The position numbers and the translations under genes are program-made. Under the pieces are notes generated by a model that was not told where the DNA came from, did no database searches, and worked only from the letters and a program-made list of their open reading frames with translations. Shown here in pieces: positions 34,521 to 42,623 of a stretch of DNA of 64,000 bases; position 1 is the stretch's first letter, and each line of letters begins with the position of its first letter. The stretch is from Falsiruegeria mediterranea M17 (GTDB lineage Bacteria; Pseudomonadota; Alphaproteobacteria; Rhodobacterales; Rhodobacteraceae). Where the stretch lies: the NCBI RefSeq assembly GCF_900302455.1, contig NZ_ONZG01000003.1, positions 62,001 through 126,000 of the forward strand, in the 5' to 3' direction.

Positions 34521-34631
34521 ATGATCGAGATGACAACAAACCCCGCCGCCCAACGTGCATTCCAGCGTGCACACGCAGAGCGGTCCAAGGCCATCAAGTC
34601 GGTATTTAACTGGCTGTTCGGTTCCCGCTGA
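34521..34631 (+). CDS. Small ORF, 36 residues
   Basis: An ATG at 34521 (AAAGGGC and AAAG upstream) opens a 36-codon frame ending at TGA 34629-34631. The peptide is strongly basic and amphipathic (AAQRAFQRAHAERSKAIK, then SVFNWLFGSR). It is followed 31 bp later by a strong terminator, so a short monocistronic transcript divergent from lysR is plausible. Function unknown. The good codon use, tight terminator and dedicated upstream region argue that it is real; conservation could not be tested here. Confidence 0.6.
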   Translation: MIEMTTNPAAQRAFQRAHAERSKAIKSVFNWLFGSR

Positions 34632-34662
34632 GCGCAGCGCGCGCGTTCTTACGGGATATGAA

Positions 34663-34697
34663 AAGGGCCGGTCCTGATGGACCGGCCCTTGCTTTTT
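34663..34697. terminator. Bidirectional intrinsic terminator between small ORF and phaB
   Basis: Perfect 11-bp stem AAGGGCCGGTC / GACCGGCCCTT with a six-base loop. T5 follows on the plus strand and T4 on the minus strand. It serves the plus-strand small ORF and the minus-strand phaB. Confidence 0.92.
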
Positions 34698-34712
34698 GTC
34701 CGTCGCTAAAGC

Positions 34713-35435
34713 TTAGACGAAGAACTGCGCGCCGTTGGCCGAAATGGTCGAGCCGTTGACGAAGCCCGCGTCGTCCGCAACCAGGAACGACACGCAGCGT
34801 GCGATCTCGTCCGGCTCACCCAGGCGACCCGCCGGGATCTGTGCGATGATCGATTCGCGGACCTTTTCCGGAACGGCCATAACCATGTCGGTGCCGATGT
34901 AGCCGGGGCAAATGGCGTTGGCAGTGATGCCTGCGCGCGCGCCTTCTTGGGCCAGCGACTTCACGATGCCCAGATCGCCCGCTTTGGTCGCGGCATAGTT
35001 CACCTGAGCGAACTGGCCTTTCTGACCGTTGATCGAGCTGATGACGACAATACGACCGAACTTGCGCTCGCGCATGCCGGGCCAGATTGGGTGCACGGTG
35101 TTGAACACGCCGGTCAGGTTGGTGTCGATCACCTGATGCCACTGTTCAGGGGTCATCTTGTGGAACGGTGCATCGCGGGTGATGCCGGCATTGGCGACCA
35201 CGATGTCGATCGGGCCCACTTCGGCTTCGACCTTGGCGATACCTGCGGCCGATTCCTCGTAGCTGGCAACGTTCCACTTGTAGGTGGCGATGCCGGTTTC
35301 TTCGGTGAACTGAGCGGCGGCTTCGTCGTTACCGGCATAGGTCGCGGCGACGTTGTAACCATCGGCCTTCAGGCGCTTGGAAATGGCTGCGCCGATGCCG
35401 CGCGAGCCACCGGTGACGAGTGCTGTTCTTGCCAT
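34713..35435 (-). CDS. phaB: Acetoacetyl-CoA reductase
   Basis: A 240-residue short-chain dehydrogenase from the ATG at 35435 (GGAGGA upstream). The NADPH motif is ALVTGGSRGIGAAISKRLK, the catalytic serine is in RIVVISSINGQKGQFAQVNY, whose Tyr and the following ATKAG lysine complete the triad, and the end YVG-like tail SANGAQFFV is typical. It reduces acetoacetyl-CoA to (R)-3-hydroxybutyryl-CoA for polyhydroxybutyrate. PhaA lies upstream on the same strand but an intrinsic terminator stands between them. Confidence 0.95.
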   Translation of the reverse strand: MARTALVTGGSRGIGAAISKRLKADGYNVAATYAGNDEAAAQFTEETGIATYKWNVASYEESAAGIAKVEAEVGPIDIVVANAGITRDAPFHKMTPEQWHQVIDTNLTGVFNTVHPIWPGMRERKFGRIVVISSINGQKGQFAQVNYAATKAGDLGIVKSLAQEGARAGITANAICPGYIGTDMVMAVPEKVRESIIAQIPAGRLGEPDEIARCVSFLVADDAGFVNGSTISANGAQFFV

Positions 35436-35566
35436 TGAGGAATCCTCCAATTGAATTTGGCGTTGTAATGCTGTTACCCATTACGCTCAGGATGCGCAAT
35501 ATTCTTTCGTGATGAAATTCTCATGACGAGTGGAGAATTTTGTCGCATCCAAGGTAAAGGTTTGAT

Positions 35567-35600
35567 GTTAAAAGAAAAGGGCGCCGCAATGGGCGCCCTT
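35567..35600 (-). terminator. Intrinsic terminator after phaA
   Basis: Stem AAGGGCGCC / GGCGCCCTT (35577-35585 with 35592-35600), followed on the minus strand by TTTTCTTTT. It is 23 bp after the phaA stop and about 130 bp before the phaB start. Confidence 0.88.
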
Positions 35601-35622
35601 CTTATGATAGATGCGCCAGCGC

Positions 35623-36798
35623 TTAGTCGCGCTCCACACACAGGGCGACGCCCATGCCGCCACCGATACACAGGGTGGCGAGACCTTTCTTGGCATCGCG
35701 GCGCTTCATTTCGAACAGAAGCGTGTTCAGAACGCGACAGCCCGAGGCGCCGATCGGGTGACCGATAGCAATGGCGCCGCCGTTTACGTTCACGATTGCC
35801 GGATCCCAGCCCATGTCCTTGTTCACGGCGCAGGCCTGTGCGGCAAAGGCTTCGTTGGCTTCAACCAGGTCCAGATCTTCGGGCTTCCAGCCTGCTTTTT
35901 CCAGTGCCTTGCGCGACGCATAGATCGGGCCAACACCCATGATCTGCGGGTCCAGACCGGCAGTGGCGTAGGACACGATGCGGGCCAGCGGCTCGATCCC
36001 GCGCTTTTCAGCGTTGTCAGCGGACATCAACAGGGTTGCGGCAGCACCGTCGTTCAGGCCAGACGCGTTGGCGGCAGTGACCGAACCGTCCTTGGTAAAC
36101 GCAGGACGCAGTTTCTGCATGGCTTCCATCGTGGCGCCGTGACGGATGTATTCGTCCTTGTCCATCACGATGTCGCCCTTGCGGGTCTTGATGGTGAAGG
36201 GGGCGATTTCGTCAGCAAACTTGCCAGCCTTCTGCGCAGCTTCGGCCTTGTTCTGCGAGGCGACGGCAAATTCGTCCTGCATCTCGCGGGAGATCTGCCA
36301 TTTCTCGGCAACATTTTCAGCGGTTTGACCCATGTGATAACCGTTGAAGGCATCCCAAAGACCGTCGCGGATCATGGTGTCGATGTATTTCATGTCACCC
36401 ATTTTGTGGCCGGCGCGCAGAGTAGCTGCGTGGGGCGACAGGGTCATGTTTTCCTGACCACCGGCGGCGACGATGTCCGCATCACCCAATTGGATGTGCT
36501 GAGCACCCAGGGCAACGGCGCGCAGGCCCGAACCACACACCTGGTTGATACCCCATGCCGCGCTTTCCTGTGGTAAACCTGCGTTGATGTGTGCCTGACG
36601 AGCCGGGTTTTGACCTTGGGCTGCGGTCAGAACCTGACCCAGGATGGTCTCGCTGACCTCGCCTTTTTCGATACCGGCACGCTCGACGACGGCCTCCAGA
36701 ACTGCGGCACCCAAGTCGTGTGCGGGTGTGTTCGCGAACGAACCGCCAAAGCTGCCAACACCGGTCCGTGCTGCCGAAGCGATTACTACGTTGGTCAT
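35623..36798 (-). CDS. phaA: Acetyl-CoA acetyltransferase (beta-ketothiolase)
   Basis: A 391-residue thiolase from the ATG at 36798. The nucleophile cysteine is in [16 protein letters not shown] (about residue 88). The C-terminal catalytic residues are in [21 protein letters not shown] (His) and [15 protein letters not shown] (Cys). It condenses two acetyl-CoA to acetoacetyl-CoA, the first polyhydroxybutyrate step. A PhaR-type palindrome lies about 115 bp upstream. The normal thiolase length supports this start. Confidence 0.95.
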   Translation of the reverse strand: MTNVVIASAARTGVGSFGGSFANTPAHDLGAAVLEAVVERAGIEKGEVSETILGQVLTAAQGQNPARQAHINAGLPQESAAWGINQVCGSGLRAVALGAQHIQLGDADIVAAGGQENMTLSPHAATLRAGHKMGDMKYIDTMIRDGLWDAFNGYHMGQTAENVAEKWQISREMQDEFAVASQNKAEAAQKAGKFADEIAPFTIKTRKGDIVMDKDEYIRHGATMEAMQKLRPAFTKDGSVTAANASGLNDGAAATLLMSADNAEKRGIEPLARIVSYATAGLDPQIMGVGPIYASRKALEKAGWKPEDLDLVEANEAFAAQACAVNKDMGWDPAIVNVNGGAIAIGHPIGASGCRVLNTLLFEMKRRDAKKGLATLCIGGGMGVALCVERD

Positions 36799-36913
36799 GT
36801 GATCCAATCCTTTGCCGTCATATCTCTCGAGAAATGTGACGGCTCAGGCCATCAGAGTCGACCCCATAGAAGCACCGCGCATCTCTCGCTCTCGCATGGG
36901 TGACATAACGGAA

Positions 36914-36929
36914 TGCTGCAGTTGCAGCA
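36914..36929. promoter_or_regulatory. PhaR-box-like palindrome upstream of phaA
   Basis: TGCTGCA-gt-TGCAGCA, a perfect 7-bp inverted repeat that contains CTGC-N4-GCAG. PhaR of Paracoccus and Rhodobacter binds CTGC-N3/4-GCAG elements upstream of PHB genes. The site is 116 bp upstream of the phaA ATG. Confidence 0.65.
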
Positions 36930-36983
36930 ACAGACAGCTTGTCTCATGTGTCGCGTGAGAGGATGTTAGCGCAATTTTTGAAC

Positions 36984-37823
36984 TCAGGCCGTTGATTTTT
37001 CTTGTTCTGGTTGAGCCCAGTCCGGTTTCACAGTTGGAGCACCGAACAGAAAGCCCTGCAAACAGTCGACACCGTGCTCGACCAGGAATTCGGCCTCTTC
37101 AACCGTTTCGACCGATTCGGCGATGGTGAACATGTCGAACTCGCGCGCAATGGCGATCAGGGCGCGCACCACGGCCTGATTGTCGGGGTTCTTGTCGATG
37201 CCACGAATGAACTGACCGTCGATCTTTGCAGCATCAAAGAAGAATTCGCGAAACAACCGCATCGCGATGTTTCCGGCGCCAAAGTCATCCAACGCAAAGG
37301 CGATGCCGTGTTCTTGCAACTGATCCATGAAATCAATCACCAATTCCGGGACTGTCATGACCGAGGTTTCATTGATTTCCAGGATAAGCCTTTCACCCAG
37401 AGCCGGATCCTTTTTCAGGAACCGATGCAGGATCTGCGTCCATTTCTTGAACCCGATCGAGCGGGCCGACATGTTTATCGACAATCGGATCGTCGGATTT
37501 CGAACCAAGGTTCGCAAGCCGATCTGCAGCGCGTTGCAATCCAACTCGCGCCCGATCTCGGTGTTTTCGACCGCTGGCATGAAATCACGCGCGGGAATCA
37601 CGCGTCCTGTTTCGTCCAGAACTCGTATGAAACCCTCGTAAAAGGCGCGCTGATGCGGTGATTGTGCTTGCATCACAGGCTGAAACGCCAGCATGCACTG
37701 ATTGTGTTTGACGGCCTCGGTTGCCATCTGAACCGCCGAGCGGTCCCGTTTCCGGACAGCAGCATCCAGAGGGTTGTCGACGTGCGCTTGGGCACCGGCC
37801 ATCATCTTTCGGCGTTGCAGCAT
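36984..37823 (-). CDS. EAL domain protein (c-di-GMP phosphodiesterase-like)
   Basis: A 279-residue protein. I chose the ATG at 37823 because AAGGGG precedes it; the frame also runs from an ATG at 37886 without a Shine-Dalgarno. The EAL fold begins near LAFQPVMQ. The signature ExLxR reads YEGFIRVL; metal ligands follow in SINMSARSIG, LILEINETS, FALDDFGAGN, AAKIDGQFI and IAESVETVEEAEFL. All acidic ligands and the catalytic glutamate appear present, so it may be active in cleaving cyclic di-GMP, although the EGF variant of the signature and the SINMS variant deviate. No GGDEF or sensor domain is fused. It is a lone gene. Confidence 0.85.
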   Translation of the reverse strand: MLQRRKMMAGAQAHVDNPLDAAVRKRDRSAVQMATEAVKHNQCMLAFQPVMQAQSPHQRAFYEGFIRVLDETGRVIPARDFMPAVENTEIGRELDCNALQIGLRTLVRNPTIRLSINMSARSIGFKKWTQILHRFLKKDPALGERLILEINETSVMTVPELVIDFMDQLQEHGIAFALDDFGAGNIAMRLFREFFFDAAKIDGQFIRGIDKNPDNQAVVRALIAIAREFDMFTIAESVETVEEAEFLVEHGVDCLQGFLFGAPTVKPDWAQPEQEKSTA

Positions 37824-38131
37824 TTTTGTCCCCTTGTCGCCGGGTGCGGATGAACGGGACAAGACTTCGCCAAATTCGTGAAGCATCGGTTAAATGGGCA
37901 ATTTGAGGAAACTTGTCAGTGCTCGGGCCCACTCGACGGTCTGTCGCCAAAATCCAAAATGCCCCGGCAGGTCTCGTCGTAATTTCCGCCAAAATTCAAG
38001 GCTTTGAAAATTCTCTGAAAGATGCGCGAGTTTTGACGTCCAGGCGGACGGCCAGGGCTGCAACAGTTCCATTCAATTTGCATTTAAAGGTAGCGGCTTT
38101 TGATACCGCACCGTTTGACACCAAGCCGCCA

Positions 38132-39064
38132 CTATTGCGTGAACCCGGGCGACCCGCGGTCCTGGGGTTTGCGCTTCAGATGCTTGGCCTTGATGGTTTC
38201 CGAGGTGTCGCGGCTGCCATCGTGGCTGTAGCCTGGAGGGCCAAAGGCATAGTTCAAGCGCTGACGCAGTGTCAGGCCGGGTTGGATCACATCTTGGAAA
38301 ATGCCGATCCATTCATGAAAGGCGACCCTCAGCGGGTTGAAGCTGCCAAGGTTGTGCACCAGGCCATAGTCCACCTTTTCGCTGTCCTGTTCCGGCACAA
38401 ATGTGCCGAACATCTTGTCCCAGATGATGAAGACCCCGGCATAGTTGCAGTCCAGATAGCGTGGATTGCGGCCGTGATGGACGCGGTGATGGCTGGGCGT
38501 GTTCATGATTGCTTCGAACCAGCGAGGCATCTTGCCGATGGCCTCGGTGTGAATCCAAAACTGATAAATCAGGTTCAGGCCGCCGCAGAACAGCACAATT
38601 GCCGGGTGGAATCCCAATAGGATCAGGGGCGCCCTTACGATCATCATAAAGGTGAACGTCCCGGTCCAGGTTTGCCGCAGCGCCGTGGTCAGATTGTAAT
38701 GCTGGCTGGAATGGTGGTTCACATGGCTGGCCCAGACCCAGCGGATGCGATGTCCGAAACGATGCACCCAATAATACCGCAGATCATCCAGCACAAAGCA
38801 CAAGATGAAGACGCCCACTGACGTACCCAGGTCCAATGGCGTTATGGTCCACAAGACCATGAAGAATCCATACGCGATGAACCCCAAAAGCAGACCAGAC
38901 GCTACGCTGCCCGCGCCCATGATCAGCGAGGTTACGGCATCGCGTGTCTCGTACCTGCCTCCTTTGCCCTTGACCGCGATCCAGATGAACTCGGCCAGAA
39001 TGGCTGCGACAAAGAAAGGTACCGCCAGTTGGGTGGGGTCCGGAAAAGAAAGGGTGTCTGTCAT
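38132..39064 (-). CDS. Sterol desaturase / fatty acid hydroxylase family protein
   Basis: A 310-residue inner-membrane di-iron enzyme from the ATG at 39064. Four to five transmembrane helices frame the histidine boxes: WVHRFGHRIRWVWASHVNHHSSQHY (HX4H and HX2HH types) and, after an HTEAIG, TPSHHRVHHGRNPRYLD. The family hydroxylates or desaturates sterols, carotenoids, fatty acids and ceramide; the substrate is unknown. It overlaps the 128-residue upstream gene by four bases. The 245 bp towards the EAL gene hold that gene's promoter region and nothing else I can name. Confidence 0.88.
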   Translation of the reverse strand: MTDTLSFPDPTQLAVPFFVAAILAEFIWIAVKGKGGRYETRDAVTSLIMGAGSVASGLLLGFIAYGFFMVLWTITPLDLGTSVGVFILCFVLDDLRYYWVHRFGHRIRWVWASHVNHHSSQHYNLTTALRQTWTGTFTFMMIVRAPLILLGFHPAIVLFCGGLNLIYQFWIHTEAIGKMPRWFEAIMNTPSHHRVHHGRNPRYLDCNYAGVFIIWDKMFGTFVPEQDSEKVDYGLVHNLGSFNPLRVAFHEWIGIFQDVIQPGLTLRQRLNYAFGPPGYSHDGSRDTSETIKAKHLKRKPQDRGSPGFTQ

Positions 39065-39447
39065 GTCGCCTGTATCGTGTTGCGCCAAAGTTGGCGTTCT
39101 TCGGGGGCCAATGCAACACGGACGCTGGGGGCCGTGAAATCATGGAACTTGAAACACAGGCCGCGGGCGGTGTCATCCAGTTCGACCTGGGACAGATGGC
39201 GCGCCACAGTGTCTGCCCCAAAGGACCAGATGAGGCCCATCCCGGCCGCAGTCGACACCAGCGCCGCATGCCCGTCTTTGGCTGCGATCACGCCCGTCAC
39301 CTGATCGTCGGGGAAATGCCTGACCCAAGCCACCCGCACGCTGTCTGGCGTCAGATACGCACGTTTGGACCTGCCGCTCAGATGCAGCATGACTGCAATG
39401 GATGCGATACCGACGACCACAAGGATCAGAAGAATATCAAGTGGCAT
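39061..39447 (-). CDS. Membrane-anchored hypothetical protein
   Basis: A 128-residue protein: one N-terminal transmembrane helix (DILLILVVVGIASIAVML), a basic stretch (GRSKRAY) that should stay cytoplasmic, and a small globular domain including DSVRVAWVRHFPDDQVTGVIAA and LIWSFGADTVARHLSQVELD. I do not recognise the family. It is translationally coupled (ATGA overlap) to the sterol-desaturase-like gene, so a shared pathway is likely. Confidence 0.7.
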   Translation of the reverse strand: MPLDILLILVVVGIASIAVMLHLSGRSKRAYLTPDSVRVAWVRHFPDDQVTGVIAAKDGHAALVSTAAGMGLIWSFGADTVARHLSQVELDDTARGLCFKFHDFTAPSVRVALAPEERQLWRNTIQAT

Positions 39448-39506
39448 GGGTCCTCCTGCACCAAAATGTGCGCAAGCTGGAGGGCGCTGTCAAAGGTGGC
39501 GTGGCG

Positions 39507-39836
39507 TCAGCCGGGTTGCAGCTGCTCCAGAACCATGGGCTGTACCACACGTTCGACAAAAGGCACCAACCCTGCGGGGCCGGATCTTCGATCCTTGAGG
39601 TGAATGGACACGTCCGGCCGTCGGTTGGCGATCACACCGATCAGCGCGCCGCGAACGGAATCGTCCAATCCCGCGCCCATCACGACGCAGGTGATCCGAG
39701 GTTCGGCATCAAGCTGGTGAATGACTTCGGCCTGATCATGAGCCCCCAGCCATTCGATGGGCAGATGTTGCAGTTGTTGGGCGACGTTGCCAATCACCTG
39801 AGGCAGCCGACCAATCAGAAGTACCACGGGTTTCAT
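39507..39836 (-). CDS. Hypothetical protein, receiver-like fold
   Basis: A 109-residue cytoplasmic protein from the ATG at 39836 with AAAGGAGAG before it. It reads as alternating strands and helices (KPVVLLIGRLPQVIGNVAQQ, IEWLGAHDQAEVIHQLDAEP, ITCVVMGAGLDDSVRGALIG, VSIHLKDRRSGPAGLVPFVE), like a CheY-type receiver, but the phosphoacceptor aspartate is not evident: the strand end reads VVMGAG. Function unknown. It stands alone, 59 bp from the 128-residue membrane-protein gene. Confidence 0.65.
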   Translation of the reverse strand: MKPVVLLIGRLPQVIGNVAQQLQHLPIEWLGAHDQAEVIHQLDAEPRITCVVMGAGLDDSVRGALIGVIANRRPDVSIHLKDRRSGPAGLVPFVERVVQPMVLEQLQPG

Positions 39837-39923
39837 GGCTCTCTCCTTTGTGTTGTCTGCGTCCCATGACCCTTGCAAGGCAAAGGTCATGGCGCAGTAT
39901 ATCACAAGAAGGCGCGCAAATGC

Positions 39924-40289
39924 TCAGTTGATGGTATACGTCCCGCCAGACTTACCTTTGCCCTTGTCGCGGGTGAACCGTGTGGACGTGCCGTCGATCT
40001 CAACAAGCTGGCAATTGGTGCCCAGCTCCTGACCGCCAAGCTTGCCATTTCGGCACCAGTAACGGCCGTTCCACTTCCAAGCACCGACATATGTTTGGCC
40101 GTTGAAGCTTCCGGATTGGGTGCCGTCCGATTTGATGATGGTCCAGTTCCCGTTCGCATCCGTAAGTTTGCGATCCACGATCTGAGATCTGAACTGCTTC
40201 TCTTTCTTTACCTGCATGAATTCCGCGGCTGCCAGGGTTGGCAAGGCAAGTGCAATTGTGGCCAGTGTCACGATAGAAAAACGGCGCAT
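39924..40289 (-). CDS. Secreted hypothetical protein with aromatic WCR motif
   Basis: A 121-residue exported protein: signal peptide FSIVTLATIALALPTLAAA, then a beta-rich domain with GNWTIIKSDGTQSGSFNGQ, a VGAWKWNGRYWCRNGKLGG motif and a second cysteine in GTNCQLVEIDG, which would pair with the first. Similar short domains occur in many alphaproteobacterial periplasmic proteins of unknown role (DUF995-like in my recollection). It is a single gene between two intergenic gaps of about 90 bp. Confidence 0.7.
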   Translation of the reverse strand: MRRFSIVTLATIALALPTLAAAEFMQVKKEKQFRSQIVDRKLTDANGNWTIIKSDGTQSGSFNGQTYVGAWKWNGRYWCRNGKLGGQELGTNCQLVEIDGTSTRFTRDKGKGKSGGTYTIN

Positions 40290-40386
40290 AAAGCTATCCT
40301 CTCAAAATGTTTTCGGAGCCCGAAATGGAGTGGGCGCCGAAAACAGATTAATCGGAAAGTCTGCGTTCTTCTAACAGTTTTGCCGT

Positions 40387-40956
40387 TTAGTTCAGTAGAG
40401 CAGTGATGATCGCTTTGGCGCTGTCCGAGTTCCATTCGGCATCGCCCAGCATACGGGCGATTTCCTGCCCTTCGGGATTCAAAATGACGGTTACGGGCAA
40501 ACCCAGCACCCGCATCTCGCGCGACAGTGTCATCCCCAGATCCTGGTGACGTGGCAGGTTGGTGATCTCGATGTCGTCAAAGAATTTCTGAATCCCGGCC
40601 GGAGAATTGCGCCCCGTGGCAATGGTCAAAACTTCAAAGTCGTCGCCACCGAACTCGGCCTGCAGTTCCGAGAATTGCGGCATCTCCTTGCGGCAGGGCG
40701 CGCACCAGGTGGCCCAGAAGTTCACCAGCACATATTTGCCCTTGTAGTCGGCCAGTGTCCTTTGGCCGCCGTCGTCTTCAAGGTCAAAGGCTTTGTCCGA
40801 AACGGGCAGGGGATTGGGCAGGATCACCAGCTTTTTCATGCTCCCTTCGCGCATGGCTTCCAGCGCAGGCCGATCCAGATCGGCGGCGATGACGCTGGAT
40901 GGATTTGCGCCCACGGCAAGGGCGGTATAGACGAGGGCCAGCAACAGTTTCTTCAT
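40387..40956 (-). CDS. TlpA-family thiol:disulfide oxidoreductase
   Basis: A 189-residue exported thioredoxin-fold protein from the ATG at 40956 (GGAGGGG upstream). Signal peptide [14 protein letters not shown]. The redox centre is [17 protein letters not shown], and the cis-proline strand is [14 protein letters not shown]. TlpA/ResA proteins reduce periplasmic disulfides, for example for cytochrome c or CuA maturation. Its ATG is only 22 bp from the divergent argH ATG, so the two leaders must overlap. Confidence 0.9.
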   Translation of the reverse strand: MKKLLLALVYTALAVGANPSSVIAADLDRPALEAMREGSMKKLVILPNPLPVSDKAFDLEDDGGQRTLADYKGKYVLVNFWATWCAPCRKEMPQFSELQAEFGGDDFEVLTIATGRNSPAGIQKFFDDIEITNLPRHQDLGMTLSREMRVLGLPVTVILNPEGQEIARMLGDAEWNSDSAKAIITALLN

Positions 40957-40978
40957 ATCCCCTCCGAAGGGTTTCCAG

Positions 40979-42370
40979 ATGACCGACAAGACCTCGAACC
41001 AGATGTGGGGCGGCCGCTTTGCCGCCGGACCGGACGCGATCATGGAGGCGATCAACGCCTCGATCGGGTACGATCAGCGGATGGCAGCCCAAGACATTGC
41101 TGGCTCGCGGGCCCATGCGGCGATGTTGGCCGCAACAGGCGTTATTACGGATAGTGATGCCGAGGCCATTCGTGAAGGCCTCCTCACCGTATTGTCAGAG
41201 ATCGAGGGCGGGACGTTTGCATTCTCAACGGCGCTCGAAGACATCCACATGAACGTCGAGGCGCGCCTGAAAGAGGTGATTGGCGAGCCTGCAGGACGTT
41301 TGCACACGGGCCGAAGCCGAAATGACCAGGTTGCGACCGATTTCAAACTCTGGGTCCGCGATCAACTGGACGCGGCGGAAAGTGGCCTGCTGGCCCTTAT
41401 CCGTGCGCTTTTGGCGCAGGCCGAGGCCGGTGCCGATTGGGTGATGCCGGGCTTCACCCACCTGCAAACCGCGCAGCCTGTCACATGGGGCCACCACATG
41501 ATGGCCTATGTCGAGATGTTTGGCCGTGATCTGTCCCGAGTCCGCGATGCGCGCGCCCGGATGAACGAATCGCCCTTGGGCGCAGCAGCGCTTGCAGGGA
41601 CATCTTTTCCCATCGATCGGCACATGACCGCCGAAGCCTTGGGTTTTGATCGCCCCTCCTCCAACTCATTGGATGCCGTTAGTGACCGTGATTTCGCGCT
41701 CGAATTCCTCTCGACCGCGTCGATCTGTGCCGTTCACCTCAGCCGTTTCGCCGAAGAGTTGGTGATCTGGTCCTCTGCCCAGTTCCGTTTCGTGACCCTG
41801 TCAGACCGCTTCTCGACCGGTTCGTCGATCATGCCGCAGAAGAAGAACCCCGATGCGGCGGAACTGATCCGCGCCAAAGTGGGCCGCATCTATGGTGCCA
41901 ACACCGCGCTGATGATGGTGATGAAGGGCCTGCCGCTGGCCTATTCCAAGGACATGCAGGAAGACAAGGAGCAGGTCTTTGACGCTGCCGACAACTGGAT
42001 GCTGGCACTGGCCGCGATGGAAGGCATGGTCAAGGACATGACCGCCAACCGCGAAAGCCTGGCCGCCGCTGCAGGCTCGGGCTTTTCGACGGCGACCGAC
42101 CTGGCCGACTGGTTGGTCCGTGTTCTGGGTTTGCCATTTCGCGATGCGCACCATGTCACCGGATCGCTGGTGGCCATGGCCGAGAGCAAGGGCTGTGATC
42201 TGCCGGATCTGACGCTGGAAGATATGCAATCCGTGCATGCTGACATCACCGAAGACGTATTTGGTGTTCTTGGCGTCGACAATTCGGTAAACTCGCGCAT
42301 GTCGTATGGTGGCACCGCGCCGAGACAAGTGCGCGCCCAAATCGAACGTTGGAAAGCGACCCTGTCATGA
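40979..42370 (+). CDS. argH: Argininosuccinate lyase
   Basis: A 463-residue enzyme of the fumarase/aspartase superfamily, last step of arginine synthesis. Landmarks: [37 protein letters not shown], the catalytic histidine in [13 protein letters not shown], and the mobile serine loop in [18 protein letters not shown]. The stop overlaps the next small lipoprotein gene by four bases. Confidence 0.97.
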   Translation: MTDKTSNQMWGGRFAAGPDAIMEAINASIGYDQRMAAQDIAGSRAHAAMLAATGVITDSDAEAIREGLLTVLSEIEGGTFAFSTALEDIHMNVEARLKEVIGEPAGRLHTGRSRNDQVATDFKLWVRDQLDAAESGLLALIRALLAQAEAGADWVMPGFTHLQTAQPVTWGHHMMAYVEMFGRDLSRVRDARARMNESPLGAAALAGTSFPIDRHMTAEALGFDRPSSNSLDAVSDRDFALEFLSTASICAVHLSRFAEELVIWSSAQFRFVTLSDRFSTGSSIMPQKKNPDAAELIRAKVGRIYGANTALMMVMKGLPLAYSKDMQEDKEQVFDAADNWMLALAAMEGMVKDMTANRESLAAAAGSGFSTATDLADWLVRVLGLPFRDAHHVTGSLVAMAESKGCDLPDLTLEDMQSVHADITEDVFGVLGVDNSVNSRMSYGGTAPRQVRAQIERWKATLS

Positions 42371-42549
42371 CCCTGATCCGCACCTCACTCGCCCTTATCT
42401 GTCTTGTAGTGCTGGCAGGATGCGGTGCGGACGGCGAACCCGTGCAGCCGTCCCTCAATGCCCATGCGGGCGTCGGAGGCGGCAGCAGCTATGTGGGCGG
42501 CAGTGTCGGTCTGCACCGCGGTCCGTTCAATTTGTACTTGGGTTTCTAA
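42367..42549 (+). CDS. Small lipoprotein downstream of argH
   Basis: A 60-residue lipoprotein: signal [17 protein letters not shown] with a clear lipobox, then a glycine-rich mature part of about 42 residues ([18 protein letters not shown]) ending NLYLGF. It is coupled to argH through an ATGA overlap. Function unknown; roseobacters often keep a small lipoprotein gene between argH and lysA. A weak CCTGC / GCAGG hairpin follows the stop. Confidence 0.78.
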   Translation: MTLIRTSLALICLVVLAGCGADGEPVQPSLNAHAGVGGGSSYVGGSVGLHRGPFNLYLGF

Positions 42550-42623
42550 GGGTTCCTGCTGTGAAGCAGGCTTAGTGCCGAATTTATTAGATTTCATGGG
42601 ATGCAGGAACTAGCATTCCATGA

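Noticed and set aside
37824-38131. Gap between the EAL and sterol-desaturase genes as a possible small RNA
   Set aside because: It is less GC-rich but shows no strong terminator or conserved structure. It is explained by the EAL promoter (CTGACA ... CATTTA on the minus strand) and the end of the desaturase gene.
42551-42566. CCTGC / GCAGG hairpin after the small lipoprotein gene
   Set aside because: Only five base pairs and no T-run, too weak to call a terminator.
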